This document shows positions 41,291-50,275 of a DNA stretch of 57,253 bases, one piece after another. The notes beneath the pieces are model-generated. The model saw only the letters and a list, made by a program, of their open reading frames with translations. It was not told the origin of the DNA and searched no databases. Each line of letters begins with the position of its first letter. Positions within the stretch are counted from its first letter, which is position 1. Source of the stretch: Epilithonimonas hominis (GTDB taxonomy: Bacteria > Bacteroidota > Bacteroidia > Flavobacteriales > Weeksellaceae); the NCBI RefSeq assembly GCF_003730015.1, contig NZ_RJTU01000035.1, positions 1-57,253 on the forward strand, written 5' to 3'. Both the position numbers and the translations under genes were made by a program.

Positions 41291-42549
41291 TATATTTTTA
41301 ATGTTGCATTCACTTTCTTAGCAGAATTATACATAGAAATTAAAACAAATAATTCCGTAATAAAAATTGAAAATGATGTTCCGATTGCTTTAAAATAATA
41401 AGTTAATGGAAATATAATAACCACATTTAACAAAGCTGCAATTATTAAATTAATTAAAAATTTTTTTTCTAGTCCGGTATTCAATAAATATTGAGTGCCA
41501 AATAAATTGTTTATAAAAATAAACAACGGAATAAAACTCATTATCCTAATCAGTAAAGCAATTTGATCTACTTCCGCTCCAAACATAATCTGAGAAATCC
41601 AAGGTGCCAAAATGAACAAAATTATTAATATCGCTCCATACAAAACTGATCCGTAAACAGCAATCTTTTTTAGCTCGTAAAAAACGGTTTCTCTACTGTT
41701 TTTGATTTTCATCGCTATGTGCGGAAATAATGCAGTTACTATTGGAACCTGAATAGATGAAAAGACTTTTATTATTTTATCTGCTGAAGAAAAAATACCT
41801 ACAATTTTGTTATCAGTTAGAAAACCCAAAACTACTGTATTAAAATTGTTAAAAAAAGTAATTTTAACCTGGGAAAGAAAAACAAATCGACTCTGATACA
41901 ATTCTTTAAAAATACCACTTAGGTCAACCCTTAAATATCGAAATTTATGTTTAATCTGAATGTATAAATGAGAGATAGCAAATAAAAAAACACTATTAAT
42001 AAAAGGAATTATTGCCAAATAATAATAATCTGAAGTTACCTTTATTAGGAAAAATGTTAGAATAGTACTGATTATTTTTAAAGATAAATTTAAGTATGTA
42101 AGAAATTTAAGCTGTTGTATTCCCTGAAAAAACCAATCTGGAGAAAGATTTGTAAATATAATTGACAGCAGTAAATATAAATACACATAGAAATTATTTT
42201 TTATTGATACTATCAATATAGATAAAACTAAAAATATTAAAATTGAAATAAAGCTTAATAAAACTTTCGAATACGTTACCGTACAAAAAAGTTTATTTAA
42301 GTACTGACTATCATTCCTATTTTGTGAAACTCCTTTAGTAGCTGTCAAATTAAACCCATAATTGATAAGAACTGAAAAATAGTTAACTATAGAAGTTGCA
42401 AAAGCAACTAACCCAAAATTTTCAAAACCAACAGTTCTAATGACATAGGGAATTGTTATAAGCGGTAATAGTAAATTAGCAGCTTGTACGAAAGCCAGAT
42501 TGATAAAATTTAATATTACCTGTTTATACTCTGATATGTTAATTCTCAT
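41290..42549 (-). CDS. wzx: Wzx-type oligosaccharide flippase
   Basis: The 419-residue product has about 12 transmembrane helices and the Wzx/RfbX family start: LAFVQAANLLLPLITIPYVIRTVGFENFGLVAFATSIVNY (two segments; the PYVIR and GxxxFG motif is typical). It carries the lipid-linked repeat unit from the cytosolic to the periplasmic leaflet. The charged SQNRNDSQYLNKLFCTVTYS loop and the middle GIFSSADKIIKVFSSIQVPI are family-like. It precedes the GT4 with a one-base overlap. Sequence specificity of Wzx is not predictable here. Confidence 0.92.
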   Translation of the reverse strand: MRINISEYKQVILNFINLAFVQAANLLLPLITIPYVIRTVGFENFGLVAFATSIVNYFSVLINYGFNLTATKGVSQNRNDSQYLNKLFCTVTYSKVLLSFISILIFLVLSILIVSIKNNFYVYLYLLLSIIFTNLSPDWFFQGIQQLKFLTYLNLSLKIISTILTFFLIKVTSDYYYLAIIPFINSVFLFAISHLYIQIKHKFRYLRVDLSGIFKELYQSRFVFLSQVKITFFNNFNTVVLGFLTDNKIVGIFSSADKIIKVFSSIQVPIVTALFPHIAMKIKNSRETVFYELKKIAVYGSVLYGAILIILFILAPWISQIMFGAEVDQIALLIRIMSFIPLFIFINNLFGTQYLLNTGLEKKFLINLIIAALLNVVIIFPLTYYFKAIGTSFSIFITELFVLISMYNSAKKVNATLKI

Positions 42550-42575
42550 CTACTTCAGAAAAAAGGGATCTTCAA

Positions 42576-44930
42576 TTAAAATATTTTTTGCCACCACTTC
42601 TTCTCCTCAGCTTGATAACCATAGCCATACTTATTGCCATACCCAAAATTATTCTTATGTACATCATTAACAACAAAGCTTACATTTTTTATTTTAAGTG
42701 AATCAACAGTGTTGTTTGCAAATTCTATAAAATCCTTCTTAGTTACTTCCGATCTTGTTACATAAACTGTTACATCTGCTACATCTGCGATTAATAAAGA
42801 ATCCGATACCAACATTAATGGAGCGGTATCAAGGATAATGTAGTCATAATCAAGTTTTAATGAGTCTAAAAGCTCCTCGTATCTACCATTTTGTAGCAGT
42901 TCTGTTGGATTAGGAGGTATTACGCCGGAATAAATAAAATCACAGTTAGGATGAAATCCACTTGGATTAATAATCTCTTTTGCATTAGTTATTTCACCGT
43001 ATAAATATTCAGAAAGTCCTTTTGCATTTTTCATTGAAGGATTATATCTCTGCAACTGGGGATTTCTAATATCAGAGCCGATTACCAATACTTTTTTCGA
43101 TGGTGATGCAAATGCTAGTGCTAAGTTTACCGAAACAAAAGTCTTCCCTTCTCCTTTTACAGTCGAGGTAACGAATATCTTTTTAGCATAGTTACTTTTT
43201 GGTAGTACGAAGTTTAGATTAGTTACCAGAATTCTAAAAGCTTCTGCTAAAGGTGAAAGATCGTTTTTTGTAATAACTTTACCGTCATTTTTATATAATC
43301 TTGGAATCTCACAAAAAACTGGATTTTTAGTCAGTTTTTCAAGATCATGCTTATTTATAATCTTATTATTCAACAATTCTTTCAAATAAATAATAGCTAC
43401 GGGAATTAGAAGCCCAATAACCAAGGAAACTAATATAGCGATTATTTTTTTGGGAGAAATCGGTTTTTTAGCAACATAAGCATAATCTACGACCCTTGCT
43501 TTCTCTCCAGTCATAGCCATAGAGATAGCTGCTTCTTCTCTTTTTTGCAGCAGTAACAAGTAAAGATTTTCTTTTATTTGCTGCTGTCTTTCAATATTTC
43601 TAAAAAGTTTTTCTTGCTTCGGTAGTTTTCTTATTTCACTATCACTGCTACCATTTTCAGAATCAACTTGTCTTTTTGTTGCATTAAGATTTATTAAATA
43701 TCTCTGAACACTTTCTCTCATGGCAGTTTTCAGACTTTGGATATCTTTTGTGATTTCTTTTACAAGTGGATTATCCGGTGTCGCATTTTCCAAAAGTCTG
43801 TTTCTGTCTATTACAAGTTTATTATAGGCAGATATATTAGAGGTAGCTGTTGTATTATCTAATCCGATATTAGTAGGTAGTACTTGATAATTATTGGATT
43901 GTGCATCAATATAATTTAGAAGCATTTTACTTATTTCTATCTGCGTATCTAGCTCCAAACTTTTTCGCCTTGTTTCTGTAGATATCTGCAAATTTATTCT
44001 AGCTTCTGTGGCTAAGTCTACAATATCATTTTCTACTTTAAATCTTTCTTTATCACTTTCTACATTTCCAAGTTCCTTTGAGATAAGCACAATTCTATCA
44101 TCAATGAAATCTTTTGTTTGCTTAGATTCGGTATTTTTGTCTGTGAGCGCATACTCATTGTACACAGTGACAAGGTTATTAAGAAAGTTTTTAGCCTTAT
44201 CCTTGTTGGGATGTGCCATAGATAGAGAAATTACAGTTGCATCCTTATCCGCAAGATCCACTTCTAAATTTTCCTGGTAATCGTTAACAATCCCATCAAA
44301 ATCAGAATAGGTAATATAAAAATCATTCAAATCCAATTTTTTAACCTTATTCCTGTTAAAATGTGGATTTTTGGTAATCATGAGATTAGCATAAGGCAAA
44401 CTAATAGTTTTATTGAAAGTAGTAACAATATCTTGATTCAGCTCTTTTGACGAAAGAACAATTTTATCACCGGATATTTTGACGTCAATTGGTTCTTCTG
44501 GTAATTCTTCGTATTTCTTTTCGTTGATGACTAAAACGTTAAAAGGATTAGTATCCTTATAAAGTTCTACATCGTGAAATTTTTCTCTAGAATATATAGA
44601 AACTTGAAATTTAAGATTCTTAGCAACATCTTCTATGATTCTTTTAGACTTAAATATTTCCAATTCATTTTCTATACTGTTTGTTCCCATACCAGCAAAA
44701 CCTCCTAATCCAGCTAAAACACCAAAGTCTCCTGATGCACTAGACATTTTGTTTGCATCTTTTATTAAAACAGAAGATTGTATCTTAAAAACGGGAGTAG
44801 TAAAAAGTATGTAGCAGATTGCCAAAATTATTGTAAAAAAAACTGAAAGTACAAACCAATGCCATCTCTTCAAATATGGTTTAATTATCTCTCTTAAATT
44901 AAGTTCTTCTTCGTTTTTAGTCAATTCCAT
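42576..44930 (-). CDS. wzc: Wzc-like polysaccharide co-polymerase and BY-tyrosine kinase
   Basis: The 784-residue product controls chain length and export and is fused to a BY-kinase. It has an N-terminal Wzz domain with helix 1 at about residues 28-48 (WFVLSVFFTIILAICYILF), a long coiled-coil periplasmic region, helix 2 at about 500-522, and the kinase: Walker A TSTVKGEGKT, Walker A' VLVIGSDIRNPQ (Gly-Ser-Asp instead of the usual Asp-x-Asp) and Walker B YDYIILDTAP. The C-terminus carries a Tyr cluster (YGNKYGYGYQAEEKKWW) for autophosphorylation. No Wzb-type phosphatase is in the window. It follows wza by 83 bases and precedes wzx by 26. Confidence 0.95.
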   Translation of the reverse strand: MELTKNEEELNLREIIKPYLKRWHWFVLSVFFTIILAICYILFTTPVFKIQSSVLIKDANKMSSASGDFGVLAGLGGFAGMGTNSIENELEIFKSKRIIEDVAKNLKFQVSIYSREKFHDVELYKDTNPFNVLVINEKKYEELPEEPIDVKISGDKIVLSSKELNQDIVTTFNKTISLPYANLMITKNPHFNRNKVKKLDLNDFYITYSDFDGIVNDYQENLEVDLADKDATVISLSMAHPNKDKAKNFLNNLVTVYNEYALTDKNTESKQTKDFIDDRIVLISKELGNVESDKERFKVENDIVDLATEARINLQISTETRRKSLELDTQIEISKMLLNYIDAQSNNYQVLPTNIGLDNTTATSNISAYNKLVIDRNRLLENATPDNPLVKEITKDIQSLKTAMRESVQRYLINLNATKRQVDSENGSSDSEIRKLPKQEKLFRNIERQQQIKENLYLLLLQKREEAAISMAMTGEKARVVDYAYVAKKPISPKKIIAILVSLVIGLLIPVAIIYLKELLNNKIINKHDLEKLTKNPVFCEIPRLYKNDGKVITKNDLSPLAEAFRILVTNLNFVLPKSNYAKKIFVTSTVKGEGKTFVSVNLALAFASPSKKVLVIGSDIRNPQLQRYNPSMKNAKGLSEYLYGEITNAKEIINPSGFHPNCDFIYSGVIPPNPTELLQNGRYEELLDSLKLDYDYIILDTAPLMLVSDSLLIADVADVTVYVTRSEVTKKDFIEFANNTVDSLKIKNVSFVVNDVHKNNFGYGNKYGYGYQAEEKKWWQKIF

Positions 44931-45013
44931 TAAATGAGTTATTATTTTTAAAAATATGTCGTAAAATTTACAAATATTTTAACGTTATTAAAAAATCTTG
45001 GTTATTATAAGTT

Positions 45014-45799
45014 TTATCTAAATACAAGCGCTAATACACCCACAACCACCGATACAACAGATATAATCACTCCAATTTCTGGCCCAAAAGAAGAGGCACT
45101 TTGTCTAGCTTTGTTTGGCGTAACATAGATGACATCATTTTGCTTAACGTAATAATATGGAGAGTTAAACAAATCTGCACTGGTTAGATCTATGTATTCT
45201 TTCGTTGTAACACCATCTACATTTCTTATCACTAAAACATTTTTTCTTTCACCATAAATAGTAAGGTCTCCTGCCAATCCTAAAACATTTAGAATAGTGG
45301 TAGGCTGACCGCTATCAATGGTAAAAGTACCTGTTCTACTAACTTCTCCTAATACGGTAACTTTATAATTTACAGTTCTTAAATTAACGCCTGGATTTTT
45401 AATGTATTTCGAAAGTTTATCTTTTAGTATCTCCCTCAATTGATCCACGTTCAGACTTGTGGTATTAATAGAACCTAAAATTGGGAAGTCTATATTACCT
45501 TTACTATCCACAATGTAAATAGGTTCTACAGAAGCACTTCTACTAGGTACAGAAGAGTACTGAGACATATCTGTTGAATAATAATTTTGATTGAATGGTT
45601 TAGCTACTTCATTGTCTTTAGCCAGCACCACAATGCCTAACATATCACCGGGTTGTATTGTTGATGTATTTGCTCTTATCGACTCTTTTATAGCAACATC
45701 CTCGATGTTTTTAAAGTATTGAATATTTTTTTTCGTATTACACGAAAAGACCATCAATAGGACAAAAACCATAAAAAATATGGATAAAACTCTTCTCAT
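45014..45799 (-). CDS. wza: Wza-like polysaccharide export lipoprotein
   Basis: The 261-residue product has a lipoprotein signal (RRVLSIFFMVFVLLMVFSC, lipobox VFSC with Cys20). The export domain follows: TIQPGDMLGIVVLAKDNEVA, then VDSKGNIDFPILGSINTTSL (the D-x-x-G-x-I...P-G strand pattern of Poly_export) and the SLBB domain with VTVLGEVSRTGTFTIDSGQP and TILNVLGLAGDLTIYGERKN. The C-terminal end has one hydrophobic helix (SVVVGVLALVF), which in Wza forms the outer membrane helical barrel. It is the outer membrane exit for the polymer, partnered with Wzc. A -7 box is seen inside the end of pglF (45827-45834). Confidence 0.93.
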   Translation of the reverse strand: MRRVLSIFFMVFVLLMVFSCNTKKNIQYFKNIEDVAIKESIRANTSTIQPGDMLGIVVLAKDNEVAKPFNQNYYSTDMSQYSSVPSRSASVEPIYIVDSKGNIDFPILGSINTTSLNVDQLREILKDKLSKYIKNPGVNLRTVNYKVTVLGEVSRTGTFTIDSGQPTTILNVLGLAGDLTIYGERKNVLVIRNVDGVTTKEYIDLTSADLFNSPYYYVKQNDVIYVTPNKARQSASSFGPEIGVIISVVSVVVGVLALVFR

Positions 45800-45826
45800 A
45801 AACTTTAATTCTTAACTGAAGGTTTG

Positions 45827-45834
45827 CAAATATA
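45827..45834 (-). promoter_or_regulatory. Possible internal -7 box before wza
   Basis: On the minus strand it reads TATATTTG, 28 bases before the wza start, overlapping the end of the gap after pglF. No -33 box matches well. It may give extra expression of wza and the genes beyond. Confidence 0.3.
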
Positions 45835-45841
45835 GGAATTC

Positions 45842-47773
45842 TTATTTATCTAACGATTCATAAATAGAATTATTGCTTTTAAATTCTTTTACTATAGATT
45901 TTAAGATTCTCACAATTTCTTGCTTCTCTTCTTTTCTTGAAAATTCAATTACGAGATCTGTCATTTTATCAATCTCGGAGAACTGCATCGACGGATCTTT
46001 TGAGATCATAATCTTTTCGTGAGAGGTGGGCAAAGTTCTGGTATTGTCGCTAAGAAGCTCTTCATAAAGTTTCTCACCAGGCCTCAGCCCTGTGTAAATA
46101 ATTTTTATATCCAAGTCTGGTTCAAAACCTGAAAGTTTTATCATTCTCTTTGCTAGATCAAGAATTTTCACAGGATCTCCCATATCGAAAACGTAGATCT
46201 CACCTCCTGATCCCATTGTTCCAGCATTTAGAACTAATTCACAAGCTTCAGCTATGGTCATAAAATACCTAACAATGTTTGGGTGTGTAATCGTTACCGG
46301 ACCACCTTTTTCTATCTGTTTTCTAAAATGAGGGATAACAGATCCATTGGATCCCAAAACGTTTCCAAATCTGGTTGTAATAAATTTGGTAGTATTACCT
46401 TCGACATTCTGAAGAGACTGAACAAATAACTCTGCAACTCTTTTTGAAGCGCCCATTACGTTGGTAGGGTTTACAGCTTTATCTGTAGAAACCATCACAA
46501 ATCTATTCACATTATATTTGCTGGCCAGCAATGACAAATTTTTGGTTCCAAGAACATTTACCAAAACAGCTTCGTGAGGATTATCTTCTACCAGCGGTAC
46601 ATGTTTATATGCAGCCGCGTGATAAACCATTGAGAACTTGTACTTTTCGAATAAAGGCTCCAGTCGGCTGTAGTTTGATATATCTGCGAGAACAAATTTA
46701 AAATTAATATGAGGATACATCTCTCTCATTTCCAGCTCAGTTTCATACAATGGCGTTTCAGATTGATCCAGGATAACTATTTGCAATGGCTCTAATAAAG
46801 CAACCTGCTTCACAATTTCTCCTCCAATAGATCCCGCCCCTCCTGTGACTAATATGGTTTTTTGAAAATGTCTTTTTTTCACTTCCAAATTATCCAGTTT
46901 TATTTGCTTCCTATTTAGCAAATCCTCTATCTGAATAGTTCTGATATTGTTTATAATATCTTTACTTCTTAGTTTTTGCATCGATGGCGCTTTATATATT
47001 TTCAGATTATGTTCCAAGAACAGATTAACCCAAAAATCAAGCTCGTCTTTATGTAATGCTTCTTTTATCACAAGGACTCCATCTACCTCACTTTTTCCAT
47101 TTTCAAGAGCGTTAATGAAATCAGTTCTTGAGATAATTTTTTTATCTAAAAGTTTGATTATTACTTTTTTTGTATTGTAAGAAATAAATCCTTTAATATC
47201 AAAAGGCAGGTTCGGATTGGAAAGAATAACCTGAGCTATAGCAATAGATGTATCATCATCACCTAGTATAAATATTTTTTTTCTGCTGGAACTTCTTTTA
47301 TTTTCCTTTATTATGTTAAAAATGCCTTTCACACATAATCTGAAAACAAATAAGAAGAGGCAGGAAATAGCAAAATAAAGCCCTAGAAACGGAACGAGTA
47401 TTAGCTTTTTCTGAAAAGTAATATAGTAGGAGTAGTTTATGATTAATATAGTTAAAACACAACTTAGATTAGCCATAAAAATCTTAAAAAGATCTACAAA
47501 TGTAGAATGCCTTATCACCCCAAGATATGTTTTGAAGATATACATATACAGAACATTAGTTCCGATGATAGCTAAAAAAACATACAAAAGAGGAAAGACA
47601 TTATAATGCTTCACATTTAACTCCAAAATAAGGAGATGCGAAACCAAAAGTGATATTAGCAACAGTAATATATCAATAACAAGTATAACCCACCGTGGTA
47701 AAAATTTTAGATCAAAAAGTTCTAAAACACTATCACTTAATGATAATTTGCCGGCATTTTTAACCTTATTCAT
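45842..47773 (-). CDS. pglF: UDP-GlcNAc C4,6-dehydratase, PglF/WbpM/CapD type
   Basis: The 643-residue membrane enzyme converts UDP-GlcNAc to the 4-keto-6-deoxy sugar, step one to UDP-di-N-acetylbacillosamine. Four N-terminal helices lie between about residues 28 and 140. A Rossmann-like soluble part follows, then the SDR catalytic domain with VTGGAGSIGGEIVKQVALLE near 312, YHAAAYKHVPLVEDNPHEAV, VSTDKAVNPTNVMGASKRVA (Ser and the Met-Lys triad of the WbpM/PglF class, in place of Tyr-Lys), and RFGNVLGSNGSVIPHFRKQI. The product fits the long membrane-bound class rather than short PseB. It lies directly after pglE in transcription order (16 bases). Confidence 0.93.
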   Translation of the reverse strand: MNKVKNAGKLSLSDSVLELFDLKFLPRWVILVIDILLLLISLLVSHLLILELNVKHYNVFPLLYVFLAIIGTNVLYMYIFKTYLGVIRHSTFVDLFKIFMANLSCVLTILIINYSYYITFQKKLILVPFLGLYFAISCLFLFVFRLCVKGIFNIIKENKRSSSRKKIFILGDDDTSIAIAQVILSNPNLPFDIKGFISYNTKKVIIKLLDKKIISRTDFINALENGKSEVDGVLVIKEALHKDELDFWVNLFLEHNLKIYKAPSMQKLRSKDIINNIRTIQIEDLLNRKQIKLDNLEVKKRHFQKTILVTGGAGSIGGEIVKQVALLEPLQIVILDQSETPLYETELEMREMYPHINFKFVLADISNYSRLEPLFEKYKFSMVYHAAAYKHVPLVEDNPHEAVLVNVLGTKNLSLLASKYNVNRFVMVSTDKAVNPTNVMGASKRVAELFVQSLQNVEGNTTKFITTRFGNVLGSNGSVIPHFRKQIEKGGPVTITHPNIVRYFMTIAEACELVLNAGTMGSGGEIYVFDMGDPVKILDLAKRMIKLSGFEPDLDIKIIYTGLRPGEKLYEELLSDNTRTLPTSHEKIMISKDPSMQFSEIDKMTDLVIEFSRKEEKQEIVRILKSIVKEFKSNNSIYESLDK

Positions 47774-47789
47774 TTTCGGTTATTAATTA

Positions 47790-48923
47790 TTAAAATTGGT
47801 ACTTACTTATGACCTCATAAATTCTGTTTTTATCGTCGTTGGTAATATTTGATCCTGAAGGCAGACATAAACCTGCTGTAAATAATTCTTCAGAAACAGT
47901 TTCGCCATAATATTGACAATCATTAAAAACAGGTTGGAGGTGCATAGGTTTCCACAAAGGACGCGTTTCTATATTCTCCTCGGCAAAAGCTGCCATTAAT
48001 TCTTGATTCGTTCGTGTGGTTACTTTTTTATCTATCGTAATACTGGAAAGCCAATGATTGGAAAAAAAATCTGAACTAGCCTCTGAAAAAAGGTTTACAG
48101 CGTCAATATTTGAAAAAACATCCTTGTAAAAGTCATTTACGGCTCTTCTTTGCTGAATGCGGTCGGGAAGCACCTCCATCTGTCCCCTACCTATTCCGGC
48201 ACATATATTACTTAACCTATAATTATATCCTATTTCGGAATGCTGATAATGTGGAGCATTGTCTCTAGCCTGAGTTGATAGAAAAATTGTTTTCTCTTTA
48301 GTTTCTTTTGTAGGACCAACTAATGCACCCCCTCCAGATGTTGTTATGATTTTATTTCCATTAAAAGATAAAATAGCAAAATCGCCAAAAGTTCCACATT
48401 TTTTATTTTTATAAGTAGAACCTAATGCTTCCGCACTATCTTCAATCAACGGAATCTCATATTTAGAACAGATTGCTGTAATTTCATCCATCAGCGCTGG
48501 CATACCATAGAGATGAACTACTATAACAGCTTTGGGTTTCTTGTTTTTTGAAATTCTGTCCTTTATTGCTTCTTCTAGAAAAAATGGTGACATATTCCAA
48601 TTTACCGGATCCGAATCTACAAAAACAGGATTAGCTCCAAGATATTTTATAGGATTTGCTGATGCTGAAAATGTGAAGGATTGGCAAATAACTTCATCAC
48701 CATATCCTACACCCAATTGTATAAGTGCTAAGTGCAAAGCTGCTGTTCCTGAACTCAGTGCTGCAACAAATTTATCTTCTTCTATAAATTCTTGAATGGC
48801 ATTTTCAAATTCATCAACATTTTTCCCCAGTGGCGCCACCCAATTTTGATCGAACGCCTCCTGTACATACTTCATTTCTCCTCCGCCCATGTGCGGCGAT
48901 GAAAGCCAAATTTTAGATTTCAT
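47790..48923 (-). CDS. pglE: UDP-4-keto-sugar aminotransferase, PglE/DegT family
   Basis: This PLP enzyme transfers an amino group from glutamate to the 4-keto sugar made by PglF. The 377-residue product has the DegT/DnrJ/EryC1 signatures: IWLSSPHMGGGEMKYVQEAF, FVAALSSGTAALHLALIQLG (the SGTAAL PLP phosphate motif), HLYGMPALMDEITAICSKYE, LIEDSAEALGSTYKNKKCGT (Asp for the pyridine nitrogen) and the PLP lysine in SFNGNKIITTSGGG (Lys191). The start PHMGGxExKYVxEAF is typical of the bacillosamine/LegC branch. It lies between pglD and pglF, and a -7 box is seen upstream (48975-48982). Confidence 0.93.
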   Translation of the reverse strand: MKSKIWLSSPHMGGGEMKYVQEAFDQNWVAPLGKNVDEFENAIQEFIEEDKFVAALSSGTAALHLALIQLGVGYGDEVICQSFTFSASANPIKYLGANPVFVDSDPVNWNMSPFFLEEAIKDRISKNKKPKAVIVVHLYGMPALMDEITAICSKYEIPLIEDSAEALGSTYKNKKCGTFGDFAILSFNGNKIITTSGGGALVGPTKETKEKTIFLSTQARDNAPHYQHSEIGYNYRLSNICAGIGRGQMEVLPDRIQQRRAVNDFYKDVFSNIDAVNLFSEASSDFFSNHWLSSITIDKKVTTRTNQELMAAFAEENIETRPLWKPMHLQPVFNDCQYYGETVSEELFTAGLCLPSGSNITNDDKNRIYEVISKYQF

Positions 48924-48974
48924 TTATTGATTGTAATAAAGATAGTTTATATTATGAAAAATTTAATTTCCAGA

Positions 48975-48982
48975 CAAAGTTA
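48975..48982 (-). promoter_or_regulatory. Candidate -7 box before pglE
   Basis: On the minus strand it reads TAACTTTG, in the 98-base gap between pglD and pglE. No -33 box matches well. It suggests pglE and the following genes can be transcribed separately from pglC-pglD. Confidence 0.4.
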
Positions 48983-49021
48983 AAACTATTTAACATAATA
49001 TTAGAAAAACTATTTAGAAAG

Positions 49022-49630
49022 TTATTTTTTCTTATTCAATATTCTTGCCGGATTGCCTACAACCACTGCATTATCAGGAACATCATTTATTACAACTGCA
49101 CCTGCACCTACAACAGACCATTGTCCTATAGTGATATCTTGCTTCACAGTAGCACCAATCCCTACATGAGCACCTTCCATTACTCTCACATTGCCTGCTA
49201 ATGAAGCATTAGGTGAGATATGTACAAAATCATCTATTTTGCAATCGTGATCTATACAAGCTGATGTATTTATAATACAATGATTCCCGATTTTTACCGA
49301 AGAGTTAATAACCACCCCCGCCATCACAGCGTTGCCATAGCCAAAAGTTGTTCTTTTAGAAACCACCGCTGAAGGATGGATAAGATTTAACTCAGGAGCA
49401 AGAAACCTGGAGGCAATTTTTTTTCTATTGATATTATTTCCAACTGCCAAAAAAACGTTTTCAGAAATAGTGCTATTGTCTGAACTATGAACAACCTTGT
49501 ATTGGAAAATATTCTCAACAGAAGGATTATCATCCAATATAGAAATTATTTTATAACCTAGATCTTCTGCAATTTCTATAACAACTTTAGAATGTCCGCC
49601 TGCACCTAATATATATAGATCTTTACTCAT
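49022..49630 (-). CDS. pglD: PglD-type sugar N-acetyltransferase (left-handed beta-helix)
   Basis: It acetylates the 4-amino group with acetyl-CoA to give UDP-di-N-acetylbacillosamine. The start at 49630 ([20 protein letters not shown]) gives 202 residues. The N-terminal Rossmann-like sugar-binding part has [20 protein letters not shown], and the C-terminal hexapeptide repeat part has [20 protein letters not shown] (the catalytic His of DHD), then [20 protein letters not shown], and [20 protein letters not shown] and ends VGNPARIL. This two-domain layout is that of PglD/NeuD enzymes. It overlaps the end of pglC by 8 bases and is translated with it. Confidence 0.93.
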   Translation of the reverse strand: MSKDLYILGAGGHSKVVIEIAEDLGYKIISILDDNPSVENIFQYKVVHSSDNSTISENVFLAVGNNINRKKIASRFLAPELNLIHPSAVVSKRTTFGYGNAVMAGVVINSSVKIGNHCIINTSACIDHDCKIDDFVHISPNASLAGNVRVMEGAHVGIGATVKQDITIGQWSVVGAGAVVINDVPDNAVVVGNPARILNKKK

Positions 49631-50234
49631 TATCATTCCCTTTAAAACTTTCTGTAGTTGCTACTCCTATCGTATTGATTCCTTCAGACTTTAGCACTTT
49701 TTTTATGGTTAGAAGAAAGATTTTAAGATCAAGAGTAAAACTAATGTTATTGACATAAAAAACATCGAAAATAAACTTTTGCTCCCACGTAATAGCATTG
49801 CGCCCATTAACCTGAGCCCATCCTGTGATGCCTGGTTTTATGTGATGCCTTTTCTTTTGCTCGTCGTTATACAACGTTAGATAACTCACTAATAGAGGTC
49901 TAGGACCGATAAAACTCATATCGCCTTTCAATACGTTAAATAACTGTGGTAACTCATCTAATGAAGTTTTCCTTACAAATCTCCCCATTTTTGTAAGTCT
50001 TTTTTCATCTGGAAGGAGATTACCTTGTTGGTCTTTTTCATCAGTCATTGTCTTAAATTTTATAATCCGAAAAATCCTTTCGTTTTTACCTGGTCGGCTC
50101 TGAAAAAAGAATACATTTTTTTGATTAAAAAAGTAAAGTAAGATAATTAATAATAATAATAATGGCGATAAAATAAGGATTAACAAAAAAGAAAATGTGT
50201 AATCGAAAATAGGTTTAAGAATATTTTTGTACAT
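49623..50234 (-). CDS. pglC: PglC-type polyprenyl sugar-1-phosphate transferase
   Basis: The short (203-residue) class of monotopic phosphoglycosyltransferases puts di-N-acetylbacillosamine-1-phosphate on undecaprenyl phosphate. The start at 50234 ([20 protein letters not shown]) is chosen because the alternative ATG at 50258 lies in the upstream hairpin. Motifs: the re-entrant helix near the N-terminus ([20 protein letters not shown]), then [40 protein letters not shown] (Asp-Glu catalytic pair), GPRPL and [20 protein letters not shown], as in PglC. It contrasts with the longer WcaJ-type enzyme at the far end of the locus. Confidence 0.92.
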   Translation of the reverse strand: MYKNILKPIFDYTFSFLLILILSPLLLLLIILLYFFNQKNVFFFQSRPGKNERIFRIIKFKTMTDEKDQQGNLLPDEKRLTKMGRFVRKTSLDELPQLFNVLKGDMSFIGPRPLLVSYLTLYNDEQKKRHHIKPGITGWAQVNGRNAITWEQKFIFDVFYVNNISFTLDLKIFLLTIKKVLKSEGINTIGVATTESFKGNDNE

Positions 50235-50240
50235 ATCACA

Positions 50241-50267
50241 AAAAATCCGAAATTTCAATTTCGGATT
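50241..50267 (-). terminator. Hairpin between the PING-tailed protein gene and pglC
   Basis: AATCCGAAATT pairs with AATTTCGGATT around a two-base gap, and on the minus strand a T-run follows. It lies 9 bases below the stop codon of the upstream gene and covers the alternative pglC start. It is a plausible terminator or attenuator at the entry of the locus. Confidence 0.75.
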
Positions 50268-50275
50268 AGTTTTAT

